A stretch of 64,000 nucleotides of DNA from Sporosarcina sp. HYO08. GTDB taxonomy: Bacteria > Bacillota > Bacilli > Bacillales_A > Planococcaceae. Positions within the stretch are counted from its first letter, which is position 1, and every line of letters starts with the position of its first letter. The notes beneath the pieces were generated by a model. The model did not search any database. It had not been told where the DNA came from and worked only from the letters and a program-made list of their open reading frames with translations. The position numbers were made by a program, and so were the translations under genes. The stretch covers positions 124,001 to 188,000 of the forward strand of contig NZ_LPUT01000012.1 of NCBI RefSeq assembly GCF_001563475.1, given 5' to 3'. Shown in pieces: positions 8,090 through 17,168 of the stretch.

Positions 8090-9100
8090 ATGGAAGCAAT
8101 CGTAGATAAACTAGGTCGTCCGATTCGAGATCTGCGAATTTCAGTGACGGATCGATGCAACTTTAGATGCTCCTACTGTATGCCAAAGGAAATCTTCGGG
8201 GATGACTATGTTTTTTTACCGAAAAATGAATTACTAACTTTTGAGGAGATCCATCGATTTGCTCGTTTGTTTGCGCGGCTTGGCGTTAAAAAGCTGCGGT
8301 TGACAGGGGGAGAGCCGCTTATGCGCAGGAACCTTCCCGATTTAATAGCGCTTTTAATGCAAATTGAAGGCATTGAGGATATCGGCTTAACGACAAACGG
8401 CGTTCTATTGAAGCAGTATGCACAGCCGCTTTATGACGCGGGACTTCGCCGGTTAAACATGAGTCTCGATGCGCTTGACCCAGAACTGTTCGGAAAATTA
8501 AACGGCAGGGGCATTAAATCAGACCTTATTCTTTCCAATATTGATCTTGCGCAAAAAACTGGTTTTGAAGTGAAGGTGAATATGGTCGTTCAAAAAGGCG
8601 TGAACGAACACGAAATTGTTCCGATGGCGGCGTATTTTAAAGAGCGTGGAATTACTCTTCGATTTATCGAGTTTATGGATGTTGGTAATGATAATGGCTG
8701 GAGCTTTGAAAAAGTCGTGACGAAAAAAGAGATTTACACGATGCTACGGGGGCAGTTTGAACTGGAACCGGCTGAACAAAATTACTACGGAGAAGTAGCT
8801 AAACTTTATCGCTACAAAGACAACGGTGCAGAAGTAGGTTTCATTACATCGGTTTCAGAATCATTTTGTTCAACTTGTACACGTGCTCGTCTATCGTCTG
8901 AAGGCAAATTGTATACGTGTTTATTTGCATCGGATGGGTTTGACTTGCGCTCCCTGATTCGAAGTGGCAAGTCCGATGACGAGCTTTTAGAAGCGATTAC
9001 GGATGTTTGGGCAAAGCGCGCCGATCGTTACTCGGACGAAAGAACCGAGCAAACGGCCAAAAACCGCAAGAAAATCGGCATGAGTTATATTGGCGGGTAG
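8090..9100 (+). CDS. moaA: GTP 3',8-cyclase MoaA (radical SAM)
   Basis: First committed enzyme of molybdopterin synthesis: it rearranges GTP using two 4Fe-4S clusters. The 336 aa show the radical-SAM motif CNFRCSYC near residue 24, [12 protein letters not shown] for SAM binding, the second-cluster cysteines in [18 protein letters not shown], and the C-terminal GG tail needed for activity (YIGG at the end). It follows mobA by two bases and ends the operon. Confidence 0.96.
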   Translation: MEAIVDKLGRPIRDLRISVTDRCNFRCSYCMPKEIFGDDYVFLPKNELLTFEEIHRFARLFARLGVKKLRLTGGEPLMRRNLPDLIALLMQIEGIEDIGLTTNGVLLKQYAQPLYDAGLRRLNMSLDALDPELFGKLNGRGIKSDLILSNIDLAQKTGFEVKVNMVVQKGVNEHEIVPMAAYFKERGITLRFIEFMDVGNDNGWSFEKVVTKKEIYTMLRGQFELEPAEQNYYGEVAKLYRYKDNGAEVGFITSVSESFCSTCTRARLSSEGKLYTCLFASDGFDLRSLIRSGKSDDELLEAITDVWAKRADRYSDERTEQTAKNRKKIGMSYIGG

Positions 9101-9102
9101 GA

Positions 9103-9114
9103 GTGCCTGGCACC
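9103..9114. repeat. Short intergenic palindromic repeat, copy 1
   Basis: GTGCCTGGCACC just after moaA. Its core, GTGCC-T-GGCAC, is an interrupted palindrome. The same 12-mer occurs in reverse orientation at 30340-30351, also just behind the end of a gene. It looks like a dispersed intergenic element; no function is visible. Confidence 0.5.
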
Positions 9115-9179
9115 TGTCCTGATTCATCCACTGCCTTTGTGCTACAATTGTGACAACAATGGAACTGGGGGGAGTTTGG

Positions 9180-10142
9180 ATGAAACCAAAGATTTTTATT
9201 ACACGGAAATTACCGGAGGAAATGGTTGCGCCATTTCGAGAAAAATACGATGTACGCATGTGGGATGCGGAAGATGCAGCCGTTAAACGCTATGTACTAT
9301 TAGAAGAAGTGAAAGAAGCGGAAGTACTTTGGTCAGTTGTTTCGGATGCAATTGACCGTGAAGTTTTTGAAACGGCTAAGAAATTGAAAATCGTCGCCAA
9401 TATGGCGGTTGGCTATAATAATGTGGATATCGAAGCAGCGAAAGAACATGGTGTCATTGTGACAAATACGCCTGACGTTTTAACAGAAACAACAGCTGAT
9501 CTTGCATTTGCACTTCTTTTGGCAACGGCAAGACGACTTTACCACGCGGAAGAGGAACTGCGGTCAGGGGGCTGGACGTCTTGGTCACCAATGGGCTATA
9601 CCGGCATGGATGTCGGCGGTGCCACAATTGGCATTATCGGCATGGGGCGGATCGGGGAAGCGGTCGCGCGCCGTGCAACAGGGTTTAATATGCGGATTTT
9701 GTACCACAACCGTAATCGAAAGCCCGCAGCTGAAGAGGCATATGGTGCAGAATATGCAGACATGGATACTTTGCTGAAAGAAGCAGATTTTGTCGTCGTG
9801 TTAGCACCGCATACACCGGAAACAGTCGGATTGATCGGTGAGCGGGAGCTTGCGCTTATGAAAAAGACAGCTTCTATTATTAATGTCGCGAGAGGCGGCA
9901 TTATCGATGAACAAGCACTGTACAAGGCACTCAAAAATGACGTCATTTGGGCTGCCGGACTGGATGTATTTGAAACGGAGCCAGTACCGCTAAACAACCC
10001 GTTGCTCACTTTACCAAATGTGACAGCACTTCCACATATCGGAAGCGCCAGTATTCGAACGCGTATAGGCATGATGGAATTGAATGCAAAAGCGATTCAT
10101 GCTGTGTTGGAAGGAAGGGAACCCGAAAATCGGGTCGTTTAA
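9180..10142 (+). CDS. D-isomer 2-hydroxyacid dehydrogenase (glyoxylate/hydroxypyruvate reductase-like)
   Basis: NAD(P)-dependent reductase of 320 aa. The Rossmann motif IGIIGMGRIGEAVARR lies near residue 145. The catalytic Arg, Glu and His are in NVARGGIIDE, DVFETEPVP and LPHIGSAS. The fold and length fit GyaR/GhrB-type glyoxylate or hydroxypyruvate reductases, but 2-ketogluconate reductase or phosphoglycerate-dehydrogenase-like activity cannot be excluded. The ATG at 9180 sits five bases after GGGGGGAG; a longer in-frame start at 9150 has no ribosome site. Nothing links it to the molybdenum genes. Confidence 0.88.
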   Translation: MKPKIFITRKLPEEMVAPFREKYDVRMWDAEDAAVKRYVLLEEVKEAEVLWSVVSDAIDREVFETAKKLKIVANMAVGYNNVDIEAAKEHGVIVTNTPDVLTETTADLAFALLLATARRLYHAEEELRSGGWTSWSPMGYTGMDVGGATIGIIGMGRIGEAVARRATGFNMRILYHNRNRKPAAEEAYGAEYADMDTLLKEADFVVVLAPHTPETVGLIGERELALMKKTASIINVARGGIIDEQALYKALKNDVIWAAGLDVFETEPVPLNNPLLTLPNVTALPHIGSASIRTRIGMMELNAKAIHAVLEGREPENRVV

Positions 10143-10162
10143 AAGCTGGCAGGGAATGAGAA

Positions 10163-10197
10163 AAACCGCCTCCCAGTGAGCTGGAGGGCGGTTCTTT
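10163..10197. terminator. Bidirectional terminator between the hydroxyacid dehydrogenase and gltS
   Basis: AACCGCC, TC, CCAG, loop TGAG, CTGG, then GGGCGGTT forms a strong G+C-rich hairpin. On the minus strand it is followed by TTTTT, so it serves gltS best. The plus-strand tail is TTCTTT. Confidence 0.82.
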
Positions 10198-11388
10198 CAA
10201 TGAAATAAATTAATGGTCGTAATAATAATAGGCATGGCAAAAACGTCAATGAGAAATGCTCCGACAATTGGGACGACGAGAAATGCTTTTCGGGAAGGGC
10301 CGAAACGTTCGGTGACCGCCGCCATATTGGCCATTGCATTAGGTGTCGCACCGAGACCATGACCCGTGAAACCGGCAACCATAATGGCCGCATCGTAGTC
10401 TTTTCCAAGCAAACGGAAAAGGACAAAAATGCCGAAAAGAACGATGAAAACAACTTGTACAAAGACGATGACAAGTAAAGGTAGTGCTAAACCCGCAACT
10501 TCCCATAGCTTGATACTCATCAAAGCCATCGATAAAAAGATACCGAGTGTCACATCACCGATTAAACTAATCCCTTTCATTTCAATGATGTTTGGATTGA
10601 TACGGTCAATAATGTTGCGGACAATGACAGCAACAAACATTGCGCCGACATAGCCTGGCAAAACAAACCCTGTTGCAGTTGAGAATAACCCGCCTAGGTA
10701 CGTGCCAATGGCCATACAAAGTGTAATGAGTAAAATTTGAATGAAGAAAGAATCGGTTTGAATCGAGTTTCCCGGCGCTTCTTCAGTGACCACTTTATGA
10801 TCTTCTACTTCAGTAGGCTTTAAATTGTACTTTGAAATTAAATACTTTACTGTAGGGCCGCCGATTAAACCACCAGCAACGAGACCAAATGTTGCTGCAG
10901 CGACACCAATGGAAAGGGCTGATTGAATCCCAAGGTCTTCTAAAGTTTGTCCAAATGCTGTCGCAGCACCGTGGCCGCCTTCCATCGAAACAGCGCCTGC
11001 CATCATTCCGATCAATGGGTGAAGATCGAATAAATAGGCCATCGATACACCGATCCTGTTTTGGGCGAGGGCAAGAAAACCACAGGCAAGCCAATAAATA
11101 ACAAGCAATTTCCCGCCGAGGCGAATGAGCTGGAAGCTTGCGCCTAAACCGATTGTCGTAAAAAATGTCAGCATAAATAAGCTTTGCAGTGATGTGTCAA
11201 GCGTAATGTTCAGTAAGCCAAGGGACTTTAAGATGGTTGCGACGGCCGCAAAGAGCAAACCGCCAACGACTGGCGCGGGAATACAAAATTGTCGCAAAAA
11301 AACCGACCTTACGAACGAGCCACATGCCCAATGCAAGAAGTGCAACTGCAAGAAAAATGGTGCTAATTTGATTGAGTTCTAACGTCAT
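10197..11388 (-). pseudogene. gltS: Sodium/glutamate symporter GltS, interrupted by a one-base frameshift
   Basis: Ten-helix sodium-dependent glutamate carrier. The first 30 or so residues (MTLELNQIS to LVRKVGF) are read from ATG 11388 behind GGGGAGG. The rest (LRQFCIPAPVVGGLL onward, with SMEGGHGAA and GFTGHGLGATPNA) is in another frame. The frames meet at a run of seven A on the plus strand (11296-11302). Six would restore one 396-aa protein, and the length then divides by three. No second start or ribosome site precedes the downstream part. This is either a real inactivation or a homopolymer sequencing error. The start overlaps hutG by four bases, so the two form an operon in which a glutamate carrier accompanies a glutamate-yielding enzyme. 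Confidence 0.85.
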
Positions 11389-12347
11389 GTTCTATACCTC
11401 CCCAAAAAGGCTGCAATGGCTTCGTTTGCCAAATAAGCACCTAGTTTAACGGTACGATTATTTTCATCTAACATTGGGTTTACTTCGGAAATATCAAAGG
11501 ATACTGTTTTGGGATGTGCAGCAACGAGTTGAATAATTGAACGTACAAGGGAAGGCTCTAAACCAAATGGCGAAGGAGCGCTTACGCCCGGCGCAAAAGC
11601 AGCGTTCAAAACGTCAGAACATAACGTCAACAATACATAGTCGTGGTCTTCTATGAATGCAGTTAATGCAGTCTGCAGATTAACAAAATTACCGTGATGA
11701 ATATTTTCTTCGTATTCATATAATACACCGAGTTCATCCGCACGATCGAATAGCTCTTGCGTATTCCCAAAACGTTGAATACCTGCAACAAAATAACGGC
11801 TGTTTGGATCATGGTCTAAAATTTGTTTAAACATAGTGCCAGAGGATATCTGTTCTTCATAAGAACGTAAATCGAAATGCGCGTCAATATTAATAATGCC
11901 GAGCGATGCGTCTTTTCCAATATAGTTTCGTACACCTAAATAATGGCCGTAAGCGGTTTCATGACCGCCGCCAAAAATGATCGGTACAGTCTTTTTGGAT
12001 AACAACTTTTCCACGGCAAAACCAAGTTGTTGCTGCGCCTCTTCCAGTTCATTTCCTAGGCAGGCAATGTTACCGATATCGATGATCCGTTTGTTAGCTG
12101 GAAATTTCCAAGGAAGCTTAGAAATTTCGCCTCGAAGGGCATTAGGTGCTTGGGCTGCGCCTAAACGTCCTTTATTTCTTTGAACACCTTCTTCACATTC
12201 GAAGCCAATAATTGCACAAGCTTCGGGGGCTGGCGCTATTTCGTCAATATCCATAATTTCGATAACTTGGTGATAACGGAAGCTCGATCTATTCTCAACA
12301 TGGTCTGTCCGTCCAGTCCATAAAGCGGGATTAATTTTTCTAATCAT
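11385..12347 (-). CDS. hutG: Formimidoylglutamase-like ureohydrolase HutG
   Basis: Arginase-superfamily manganese enzyme of 320 aa. Metal ligands lie in GGGHE, NIDAHFD and LCSDVLNAAFAPGVSAPSP. The last motif, with its APG-x-SAP continuation, is typical of formimidoylglutamase, which cleaves formimidoylglutamate to glutamate and formamide at the end of histidine breakdown. No other hut gene is nearby, so agmatinase-like or related substrates remain possible. The ATG follows AAAGGAAG. It is co-transcribed with gltS and divergent from a LysR regulator, which probably controls it. Confidence 0.82.
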   Translation of the reverse strand: MIRKINPALWTGRTDHVENRSSFRYHQVIEIMDIDEIAPAPEACAIIGFECEEGVQRNKGRLGAAQAPNALRGEISKLPWKFPANKRIIDIGNIACLGNELEEAQQQLGFAVEKLLSKKTVPIIFGGGHETAYGHYLGVRNYIGKDASLGIINIDAHFDLRSYEEQISSGTMFKQILDHDPNSRYFVAGIQRFGNTQELFDRADELGVLYEYEENIHHGNFVNLQTALTAFIEDHDYVLLTLCSDVLNAAFAPGVSAPSPFGLEPSLVRSIIQLVAAHPKTVSFDISEVNPMLDENNRTVKLGAYLANEAIAAFLGRYRT

Positions 12348-12433
12348 AACAATCTTCCTTTCGAAATTATTAAAAAACAGTTTGTTCGATTATTATATAT
12401 GTCTTAATTTATAATTTCTAATATATAAATGGC

Positions 12434-12456
12434 ATAGATATATAGCTTTAATCTAT
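12434..12456. promoter_or_regulatory. LysR-type binding box between hutG and the LysR gene
   Basis: ATAGAT-N11-ATCTAT is a perfect inverted repeat with the T-N11-A core typical of LysR-family sites. It sits in the 111-bp divergent region right at the regulator start, the classic place for autoregulation and control of the divergent target. Confidence 0.6.
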
Positions 12457-12458
12457 AA

Positions 12459-13358
12459 GTGAGGGAGATGCGGAAAATAGAAATTAAAAAAATCCATTAT
12501 TTCGTGACGATTGTCGACTTAATGAGTTTTTCAAAAGCCGCCAAAAAATTACATGTTTCGCAGCCGTCATTGAGTAAGGCGATTCAAGACTTAGAAAAGG
12601 AATTTGGTTTCCCACTCATTGAACGCAACACACGAAATAGCCGCCTAACGGAAGCGGGGGAAGTCTTTTATAAAAGGGCAATTCATCTTTTAAATGAAGT
12701 AGACGTAGCGAAAAAAGAAATGGATGAAGTGAAGCTTGTCGGAAAAGGTGAAATTCAACTCGGAATGATCGAGTCTATTAAGCATTGGTTGCCCAAAGTG
12801 ATTGTCGATTACGAAGAAAAATTTCCAGCTGTTAAGATTAGGCTGACGGAAGTGTTAAGTGGGGAAGCTGTAAGGCATTCATTAAGATCGTATGAGACAC
12901 ATGCGATTATTACAAATCAACCTATTCAAGAAGATGATATCGAAACAATCCCCTTGTATGACGAAAAACTAGTCGTTGTCTTCCATCACACTCATCCTTT
13001 GGTCAACTATGAGGAAGTTACATTGAAGCAAATTGCCGATGAGCCTTTTATGATCAGTGCGGAAGGATTTCAAACGAGAAAGGATATTTTGCATGCATTT
13101 GCATTAGAGGATGCTATGCCGAACATCAAGTACGAATTTGAACGGTTTGAAACAGCTTTAAGTTTAGTAAGAGAAAATTTAGGGATTGCCATTATTCCAG
13201 AATATTATTTGCTTGGTCCAAAAGATTCATCTATTCAAAGCAAGAAATTGACATCATCTATATTAGATCGGACTGTCTATTTAACGGTTATGAGGAATAG
13301 ATTCCTTTCGCCATCAGTCAAAGTGTTGTTACAAGACATTCAAGATTACTTTGCGTAA
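12459..13358 (+). CDS. LysR-family transcriptional regulator
   Basis: About 297-299 aa. The N-terminal winged helix-turn-helix (HYFVTIVDLMSFSKAAKKLHVSQPSLSKAIQDLE) is followed by a periplasmic-binding-like effector domain (about residues 95-295). It is divergent from hutG-gltS and so is likely their regulator, with glutamate, histidine or a breakdown product as effector (inference). The start is uncertain. GTG at 12459 has no ribosome site. ATG at 12468 touches the GAGGGAG at 12461-12467. The best-spaced codon after that site is ATA, a non-standard start. Confidence 0.88.
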   Translation: MREMRKIEIKKIHYFVTIVDLMSFSKAAKKLHVSQPSLSKAIQDLEKEFGFPLIERNTRNSRLTEAGEVFYKRAIHLLNEVDVAKKEMDEVKLVGKGEIQLGMIESIKHWLPKVIVDYEEKFPAVKIRLTEVLSGEAVRHSLRSYETHAIITNQPIQEDDIETIPLYDEKLVVVFHHTHPLVNYEEVTLKQIADEPFMISAEGFQTRKDILHAFALEDAMPNIKYEFERFETALSLVRENLGIAIIPEYYLLGPKDSSIQSKKLTSSILDRTVYLTVMRNRFLSPSVKVLLQDIQDYFA

Positions 13359-13400
13359 TTCTATTTTTATTATGAAGAAAAAATGAGAGGGGAGATTTAA

Positions 13401-15224
13401 ATGATCGGAAGAAATGACCCTTGTTCCTGCGGTAGTGGGAAAAAGTATAAAAAATGCTGTGGTTCAAAAGGAACTGACCTCGTCGGCATGATTGTTAACG
13501 AAGAACTTGATCGGGTGCTAATTGGCTATTTTGAACAATATCCGCAAGGTGATGATCGCAAGGAAATGATGCGAATGATGAGGGAGTGGGTGAATCGGCT
13601 TTCGGATAGTTGGGCGAAAGAACATATTGAGGAAGCGGCCGGTGAGTTTTATTTATTCATTCAAAATAAAAGGCTATGGACGATATATTTGGCTGAGCAG
13701 CTTCAGCAAACGAAGCGTGAATCAGTTGCCTCCGTATTGCGAAAATGGGACGAGCCATTCATGTTATTGGGCGAAATTACGGACAGTAAACCAGGAATGA
13801 TTAAAGTAAGGGAGATTTTCGGTGAGAAAGAATACAAAGTAACGCGAAATGAAGGAATGCCGATCGATCCGGGAACGTTGATGTTTGGCGTTGTACTGCG
13901 TGACCCGAGGGAAACAGAAGAAGCAATTGCGCCCGTTTCGTCCATGATGTTCCTCGCGAAGTGGAGTAAACAAACAAAAAAATCCTTAGTCGAATTGAGA
14001 GAATCAGTCGTCAATCAATCAACAGAGCAATTTATACTCGATCATGCACTCGATATTTATGAGCTTTTCATCAAGCGCAGCATGGCTTCGATGAATGAGC
14101 TTGTAGAAGAAGTGCTGTCAGAATCTCAATTACATGCTTTAAAGGCACTCGATCGAAATTTACATGAACTTGACCAAACAGCCAATGCGCTTGAAATCAT
14201 GCATAAACTAGCAGTTGCTTATTTCTTAAATGAAAATCAGGACAATTTACTAGAAAAAGATTTTCTGGCGGCTGCTGTCAAAACGGGAATCGACATTGGT
14301 GTCGTACAAGGAACAGGTTTAGAACTTGAAGATATTATACAAAAATTCGGAGCTTCAACCGATGGGGTAAGGGGGTATATTGATCAACTGTCCTCACTTT
14401 ATAAGGAAATGATGGATAGTGGGGATGAGCCAATCGCATCACGTGTTTATGAGATTGGGACAGATCCAAGGCCCTCGGAAAAAGCGCTTTGGGAAACATC
14501 TATGACGACAGCTGGTGTTGTTCAGCCTGAGCGAAAGCCAAGTGTGGCAGATGGTCGGGCGCAACTTTTGGCGTATGAAGCGTATGCGGCAGAATCGGAA
14601 AAGGAGAGAAGGGTGCTTGCGAAAAATGCATTGGAAATGGGACCGAATGTACCGGATGCGTTACTTCTAAAAGCCGAGGTTGAAGGAGATCCGAAAAAGG
14701 CGGCTGCCCTTTATGAAAAAGCGATTCAACAGGCAAGTAAAACTTTTGAGCCTGGGGAAAATCCTTGGAAAAATATTCCGAATCGGCCGTTCATGCGTGC
14801 TGCATTCGCCTATGGGGTTCACTTGTTCAAACAAGGTGAATATGCAGAGGCAGCCTCTATTTTTACAGATCTTGTGAAAATGAGCCCGACGGATAACCAA
14901 GGTGCGCGGTACGAAGCGGTCGCCTCGCTAATCCACGTTGGACGTTATAATGAGGCTGCAGAAATTATGGTGCGTTATGAAAAAGGCTCACAGCATGATG
15001 CGGCGTATCTCTATTTGGATTGGAAGCTTGAATACGAAGCGACAAATGGGGATTCGAAAAATACAGAAGAAATGTTGCAAACAGCAGCAAAAGTGAATGG
15101 TCATGTCATGCATTTGATGACATTCAAAGCGAAAACGATTCCTTATCCACGGTATCAAGAATTGCAGCCGGGAAGTGAAGCAGAAGCGCGATATATTTGG
15201 CTGTTGTTGAATGGCGGGAAATAA
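13401..15224 (+). CDS. SEC-C zinc-motif protein with TPR-like repeats
   Basis: 607-aa cytoplasmic protein of unknown function. The first 25 residues form a SEC-C zinc motif (DPCSCGSGKKYKKCCG), the same fold as the SecA C-terminus. The middle (about 30-370) is helical and unrecognised. The C-terminal third has TPR-like helical pairs (VPDALLLKAEVEGDPKKAAALYEKA; FKQGEYAEAASIFTDLVK; HVGRYNEAAEI). The zinc motif suggests contact with ribosomes, SecB or nascent chains, by analogy only. The ATG follows GAGGGGAG. No operon partner is evident. Confidence 0.8.
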   Translation: MIGRNDPCSCGSGKKYKKCCGSKGTDLVGMIVNEELDRVLIGYFEQYPQGDDRKEMMRMMREWVNRLSDSWAKEHIEEAAGEFYLFIQNKRLWTIYLAEQLQQTKRESVASVLRKWDEPFMLLGEITDSKPGMIKVREIFGEKEYKVTRNEGMPIDPGTLMFGVVLRDPRETEEAIAPVSSMMFLAKWSKQTKKSLVELRESVVNQSTEQFILDHALDIYELFIKRSMASMNELVEEVLSESQLHALKALDRNLHELDQTANALEIMHKLAVAYFLNENQDNLLEKDFLAAAVKTGIDIGVVQGTGLELEDIIQKFGASTDGVRGYIDQLSSLYKEMMDSGDEPIASRVYEIGTDPRPSEKALWETSMTTAGVVQPERKPSVADGRAQLLAYEAYAAESEKERRVLAKNALEMGPNVPDALLLKAEVEGDPKKAAALYEKAIQQASKTFEPGENPWKNIPNRPFMRAAFAYGVHLFKQGEYAEAASIFTDLVKMSPTDNQGARYEAVASLIHVGRYNEAAEIMVRYEKGSQHDAAYLYLDWKLEYEATNGDSKNTEEMLQTAAKVNGHVMHLMTFKAKTIPYPRYQELQPGSEAEARYIWLLLNGGK

Positions 15225-15231
15225 GTAGAAA

Positions 15232-15267
15232 TCCATTTACCGGCGTTCGTTTGATGAACGGATTTTT
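15232..15267 (+). terminator. Probable terminator after the SEC-C gene
   Basis: CGTTC (15244-15248) and GAACG (15256-15260) form a short hairpin followed by GATTTTTTG. An outer AAATC/GATTT pairing may extend it. Short stem, good T tract. Confidence 0.55.
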
Positions 15268-15330
15268 TGTAGTACAGGCACTGTAAACTTACTAATTGTC
15301 ATAAATAACGCCTTTCATAAATAAAATGGA

Positions 15331-16152
15331 TTGTTTAGATCGATAAAAGGGAGTGAACAGTCCATTTCTACATTTGTGACGCAATCATTAGAAGAACTTC
15401 GATTTTGGTCACGAATTATGAAAGAGCATGCATTCTTTTTAAGTATTGGGTTTACCGCAGACGATACGAAGCTCATTCAACAAGCAAAGCAATATATGGC
15501 AATATTTGAGCGGATTGAAGAACAAGCTAAAGCATATAACGAAGAAACGGATCCGGAGGTAATCAGACAGTTTAACACACAAGTCTATCAAGCGGCAGTT
15601 TCCATCTGGGCCTTCAAGCGAACAGTACTTGGGTTAATCGTAGATTGTCGGATTGGTGGAAATAATTTCCCGCTACTACTCGATCACATAAGTAGGGAAG
15701 CTGCCTATTTCGCTAATCGATTAAAGGAACTGAATGAAGGCAAGATGAAACCGTTAGCAGATGCCATTATAAAAGAAAATGTGTTTTTCTTAAAAATAAT
15801 GGCAGACCACTCTAAATTTATCGGTCACTTGCTGGATCCGTCTGAAAGAAAACTTGTCGATCAGGCACGTGAGTTTAGCCATGATTTTGACCAACTTCTT
15901 TACCAAGCACAAGATTTGGATCATATGCGTCCTTACACAGAAACAAAGCCGATGCTAGGTCAGTTTTTGGATCAAAATAGGGTTTCTGTTGCGTCGCTGC
16001 GAGACTTTAAGAAAACGGCAAGAGATTTAATTGAAGCTTGTAAAATCAAGAGCATTATTCACCCGCTTCTCGCCGATCATGTATACCGTGAAGCAGATCA
16101 TTTCCTTCATATTATTGATGCATTCGAAGAACATCTCACAGCGCAATCATAG
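15331..16152 (+). CDS. DUF2935 family protein
   Basis: Helical protein of about 260-273 aa made of two similar halves (about residues 16-135 and 150-270). Each half opens with a conserved FW/FF-x-x-x-M-x-(E/D)-H segment: ELRFWSRIMKEHAFFL and ENVFFLKIMADHSKFI. This is the DUF2935 pattern, thought to be ferritin-like; the function is unknown. The start is unclear. The ribosome site AAAGGGAG at 15345-15352 falls inside the longest frame, so translation probably starts after it. The best-spaced in-frame codon there is ATT at 15364, the next standard one being GTG at 15376. The listed start is the TTG at 15331. Confidence 0.8.
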   Translation: MFRSIKGSEQSISTFVTQSLEELRFWSRIMKEHAFFLSIGFTADDTKLIQQAKQYMAIFERIEEQAKAYNEETDPEVIRQFNTQVYQAAVSIWAFKRTVLGLIVDCRIGGNNFPLLLDHISREAAYFANRLKELNEGKMKPLADAIIKENVFFLKIMADHSKFIGHLLDPSERKLVDQAREFSHDFDQLLYQAQDLDHMRPYTETKPMLGQFLDQNRVSVASLRDFKKTARDLIEACKIKSIIHPLLADHVYREADHFLHIIDAFEEHLTAQS

Positions 16153-16207
16153 GATATTCTTAACTTTTTTAGCATCGCAAGCTGGTAGTCATTCGAATGA
16201 AAAACAC

Positions 16208-16248
16208 AAAAAACGTCCGCCGATATGACATTCGGCAGACGTTTTTTT
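16208..16248. terminator. Bidirectional terminator between the DUF2935 and AIM24-family genes
   Basis: ACGTC and GCCGA pair with TCGGC and GACGT around a TATGACAT loop, flanked by six A on the left and seven T on the right. It serves both converging genes. Confidence 0.9.
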
Positions 16249-16257
16249 GCATTTCTA

Positions 16258-17055
16258 TTATTTCCCACCAAGCAAATCGAATAATCCACCGGTGATGCTT
16301 CCTTCATCGCGGGAGCCGCCGCCTGGTGTTTGCGGTGCTGCCGCGAATACTCGGCTTGCGAGTCTTGAGAATGGCAAGGATTGAATCCAAACTGTTCCAG
16401 GACCGCGTAAAGTTGCAAAAAATAGTCCTTCGCCGCCGAATAATGCAGTTTTAACACCTTTGACCATTTCGATATTGTAATCAACGTCCTGTGTCATCGC
16501 GACAAGACACCCTGTATCTACGCGCAAAGTTTCACCGGGTTGTAGTTTTTTCTCGATGATCGTTCCGCCAGCATGGACAAATGACATGCCATCGCCTTCC
16601 AGCTTTTGCATGATAAACCCTTCGCCGCCGAAGAAACCTGTACCAAGCTTACGTTGAAACTCAATCCCAACAGAAACACCTTTTGCAGCCGCTAGAAAGG
16701 CATCTTTTTGACAAATAATTTTCCCGTTGTAGAGGCTTAAATCCATCGGAATAATTTTTCCTGGATAGGGAGAAGCGAAGGAAACATGCTTCTTCCCAGT
16801 GCCCACGTTTGTAAATGTTGTCATAAATAAACTTTCACCTGTTAAAAGACGTTTTCCTGCACCCATCAACTTACCCATCAACCCGCCGCCTGACGAGCGG
16901 GAACCATCCCCGAAAATTGTTTCCATTTCAATTCCGTCTTCCATCATCATCAGCGCACCGGCTTCTGCAATCACTGTTTCATGCGGATCCAGCTCTACTT
17001 CTACAAATTGCATGTCATCTCCGTATAGCTTGTAATCAATTTCATGGTTATTCAT
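16258..17055 (-). CDS. AIM24 / TIGR00266 family protein
   Basis: 265-aa protein of the AIM24-like beta-sandwich family (TIGR00266), widespread in Bacillales and without a settled function. Family features seen are [23 protein letters not shown] near the N-terminus, the glycine-rich segment [43 protein letters not shown], and [24 protein letters not shown]. The C-terminus is Gly/Ser rich. A single-gene unit bounded by a terminator at its 3' end. Confidence 0.88.
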   Translation of the reverse strand: MNNHEIDYKLYGDDMQFVEVELDPHETVIAEAGALMMMEDGIEMETIFGDGSRSSGGGLMGKLMGAGKRLLTGESLFMTTFTNVGTGKKHVSFASPYPGKIIPMDLSLYNGKIICQKDAFLAAAKGVSVGIEFQRKLGTGFFGGEGFIMQKLEGDGMSFVHAGGTIIEKKLQPGETLRVDTGCLVAMTQDVDYNIEMVKGVKTALFGGEGLFFATLRGPGTVWIQSLPFSRLASRVFAAAPQTPGGGSRDEGSITGGLFDLLGGK

Positions 17056-17168
17056 AAAATATGCCTCCTCGACCTAATATTTTGACTACTCATTCATACG
17101 AAAAGGAATTGGCAAAAGTTTCGGGGAAAAAGATTATTTTTTAAAAAATGGACAACTCCGTAAATCTC

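Noticed and set aside
9596..10072. 158-codon minus-strand frame inside the hydroxyacid dehydrogenase gene
   Set aside because: Fully covered by a well-supported gene; composition follows the antisense codon pattern; no ribosome site.
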